From: JAXDJJ01 sp034665745
GTDB taxonomy: Bacteria > Actinomycetota > CADDZG01 > WHSQ01
Direction: 5' to 3'
Assembly (NCBI GenBank): GCA_034665745.1
Contig: JAXDJJ010000029.1
Coordinates: 1-7,711, forward strand
Length of the DNA: 7,711 bases
In this document: one piece after another, positions 6,304 to 7,711 of the stretch
Layout of the letters: each line of letters begins with the position of its first letter
Numbering within the stretch: position 1 is the stretch's first letter
Made by a program: the position numbers and the translations under genes
Notes under the pieces: generated by a model
The model's database searches: none
The model's input: the letters and a program-made list of their open reading frames with translations, nothing else
What the model was told of the DNA's origin: nothing

Positions 6304-6315
6304 TCCGATCGGTCA
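6301..6315 (+). repeat. Short imperfect inverted repeat overlapping the methyltransferase stop
   Basis: The 15 bases hold a perfect CCGATCGG palindrome (6305-6312) flanked by TGA and TCA, with one unpaired base on the left. It starts in the methyltransferase stop codon, just ahead of ligA. It has no T-run, so it is not an ordinary terminator. It could be an operator or mere chance. Confidence 0.3.
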
Positions 6316-6323
6316 CAGCTCGC

Positions 6324-6330
6324 GGGGAAG
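6324..6330 (+). promoter_or_regulatory. Likely ribosome binding site for ligA
   Basis: GGGGAAG lies 8 bases before the ATG at 6339. The match is imperfect (GGAAG instead of GGAGG) but it is the best purine-rich site in the 35-base gap and supports this start. Confidence 0.5.
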
Positions 6331-6338
6331 ATAGGGCG

Positions 6339-7711
6339 ATGGCGAAGATGACCAAGGCGGTGGGCTCCAAGCGGGTCAAGGAACTCCGCGAAGCAATCGA
6401 CTATCACTCGTACCGCTATCACGTGCTCGACGATCCCGAGGTGGCAGACGTCGAATACGACGCCTTGATCCGAGAGCTCATGGATCTCGAGGCCGAGTTC
6501 CCGGCGCTGATCACCCCAGATTCACCGACGCAACGGATCGGTGCACCGCCATCGGACCAGTTCAGCCCGGTCGAGCACCGCTCGCCGATGATGAGTCTCG
6601 ATAACGCGTTCAGCCAGGAAGAACTGCAAGCGTGGGGGAACCGCGTCGAGCGTGGCGTCGGCAAGCCGGACGGGCTCGTCACAGAGCTCAAGATGGACGG
6701 CGTCGCGGTCAACCTGATCTACGAGAAAGGCGTGCTCGTCAAGGGCGCAACGCGCGGCGATGGCCGGGTCGGCGAGGACATCACCGCGAACCTGAAGACG
6801 ATCCGGGCCGTGCCACTCAAGCTGCGAGGCAAGACCCCGAAGATCGTTGAGGTCCGTGGCGAGGTCTACATGCGCACGGAGGATTTCGACAAGTTGAATG
6901 AGAGTCTTGGCGAGCAGGGTCTGAAGACGTTCGCTAATCCTCGCAATGCAGCTGCCGGATCCCTCCGGCAGAAAGACCCGAAGATCACCGCGTCGCGCAA
7001 CCTCTCCTTGATCTGCCACGGTGTCGGTTACGCCGAGGGAACCCGCTATCGGTCGCACTGGGAAGCGTTGGCCGCGATCCGCGACATGGGTCTGCGAACG
7101 AACCCCGAGAGCAAGCGGCTGAAGACCCTCGAAGATGCCTACGGATTCTGCGCCCACTGGCAGGAGCATCGCCATGACGTCGGCTACGAGATAGACGGGG
7201 TCGTCATCAAGGTGGATGCGATCGGCCAACAGGAAGAGCTGGGCTCGACCTCCAAAGCCCCTCGGTGGGCGATCGCATACAAGTTCCCACCCGAGGAGCG
7301 CACCACCTTGCTCAAAGACATCTTCGCGTCAGTTGGGCGGACCGGCGTGGTGACGCCGTTCGCGAACCTCGAGACCGTCTTCGTCGGAGGCGTCAACATC
7401 ACGACCGCAACCCTGCATAACGAGGACGAGGTCGCTCGCAAGGACGTGCGACCGGGGGACACCGTCATCGTGAGGCGCGCCGGGGATGTGATCCCGGAGG
7501 TCGTCGGCCCGGTCCTTACGAAGCGTCCGAAGAACGCCAAGCCCTGGAAGATGCCTAAGAAGTGCCCGTCGTGCGGCACGCCGCTGGTGCGCAATGAAGG
7601 CGAGTCGGCTACGCGCTGCCCGAACATGTGGGGATGCGAGGCTCAGCGGAGAGAGCGGATCTTCCACTTCGCCAGCCGTGGGGGGATGGACATCGAGGGC
7701 CTCGGCTACCA
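6339..7711 (+). CDS. ligA: NAD-dependent DNA ligase LigA, N-terminal part (3' end outside window)
   Basis: LigA seals nicks during replication and repair, using NAD+ to form an enzyme-AMP intermediate. The visible 457 codons, without a stop, are about two thirds of a usual protein of some 670-700 residues. Domain Ia, which binds the NMN part, has YHSYRYHVLDDPEVADVEYD at 22-41. The adenylation domain holds TPDSPTQRIG, PMMSLDNAF, the active site E-L-K118-M-D-G, TRGDGRVGED, VRGEVYM, NPRNAAAGSLRQ, YEIDGVVIKV and AYKFPPEE. The OB fold follows with VGRTGVVTPFANLE, TATLHNEDEV and RAGDVIPEV. Zinc ligands are C409, C412, C427 and C433. The helix-hairpin-helix and BRCT domains should lie beyond the edge. 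The ATG at 6339 has a likely ribosome binding site; another ATG at 6348 would also keep domain Ia. The frame is intact, and the gene is probably essential. Confidence 0.97.
   Translation, partial: MAKMTKAVGSKRVKELREAIDYHSYRYHVLDDPEVADVEYDALIRELMDLEAEFPALITPDSPTQRIGAPPSDQFSPVEHRSPMMSLDNAFSQEELQAWGNRVERGVGKPDGLVTELKMDGVAVNLIYEKGVLVKGATRGDGRVGEDITANLKTIRAVPLKLRGKTPKIVEVRGEVYMRTEDFDKLNESLGEQGLKTFANPRNAAAGSLRQKDPKITASRNLSLICHGVGYAEGTRYRSHWEALAAIRDMGLRTNPESKRLKTLEDAYGFCAHWQEHRHDVGYEIDGVVIKVDAIGQQEELGSTSKAPRWAIAYKFPPEERTTLLKDIFASVGRTGVVTPFANLETVFVGGVNITTATLHNEDEVARKDVRPGDTVIVRRAGDVIPEVVGPVLTKRPKNAKPWKMPKKCPSCGTPLVRNEGESATRCPNMWGCEAQRRERIFHFASRGGMDIEGLGY

Noticed and set aside
6522..7229. 235-codon open frame on the minus strand opposite ligA
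   Set aside because: It is fully antisense to conserved ligA motifs and has no family features; its length follows from the high G+C content.
7617..7637. Possibly abnormal ligA zinc finger (CPNMWGC and not the more usual C-x4-C)
   Set aside because: E. coli LigA also has five residues between these cysteines, so this spacing is within the family norm.
6339..7711. ligA as a truncated pseudogene
   Set aside because: The frame is intact with all expected motifs; it is simply cut by the window edge.

Overview
The window is a gene-dense, G+C-rich stretch of a bacterial chromosome, most likely from an actinobacterium (Actinomycetota), possibly a poorly cultured lineage. Three things point there: third codon positions are mostly G or C, two genes seem to have leaderless-type promoters, and the gene order (etfA, cysteine desulfurase, mnmA, then ligA) resembles the broad layout I recall for actinobacteria such as Mycobacterium. 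The genus cannot be read from the sequence. I see no transposase, integrase, phage gene, CRISPR array, tRNA or rRNA, and no gene-free stretch as long as 300 bases. The longest fully internal gap is 41 bases.

Left part (1-1464): the 3' part of etfA (electron transfer flavoprotein alpha subunit) is followed after 2 bases by a 120-residue protein I do not recognise. It meets, tail to tail, an ArsC-type low-molecular-weight phosphatase-fold arsenate reductase on the minus strand. The stop codons of these two genes overlap by 4 bases.

Centre (1465-3757): a 41-base divergent gap leads to a NifS/IscS-type cysteine desulfurase, then mnmA (tRNA 2-thiouridylase), joined by an ATGA overlap and a strong ribosome binding site. 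The two form a natural pair: the desulfurase makes the persulfide sulfur that MnmA puts on U34 of Lys, Glu and Gln tRNAs.

Right part (3758-7711): a Tat-exported calcineurin-type metallophosphoesterase with long inserts, a class I SAM methyltransferase resembling the UbiE/MenG/YcgJ group, and the first 457 codons of ligA (NAD-dependent DNA ligase), which runs off the window. All three are on the plus strand with gaps of 9, 23 and 35 bases, so they may be co-transcribed, though the methyltransferase may have its own promoter.

The region is mainly housekeeping and I found no convincing undescribed multi-gene system. The points most worth a second look are the unrecognised 120-residue protein, the oppositely oriented arsC packed between the etf and sulfur-transfer genes, the two likely leaderless starts, and the exported phosphoesterase lodged in a tRNA-modification/DNA-ligase neighbourhood.
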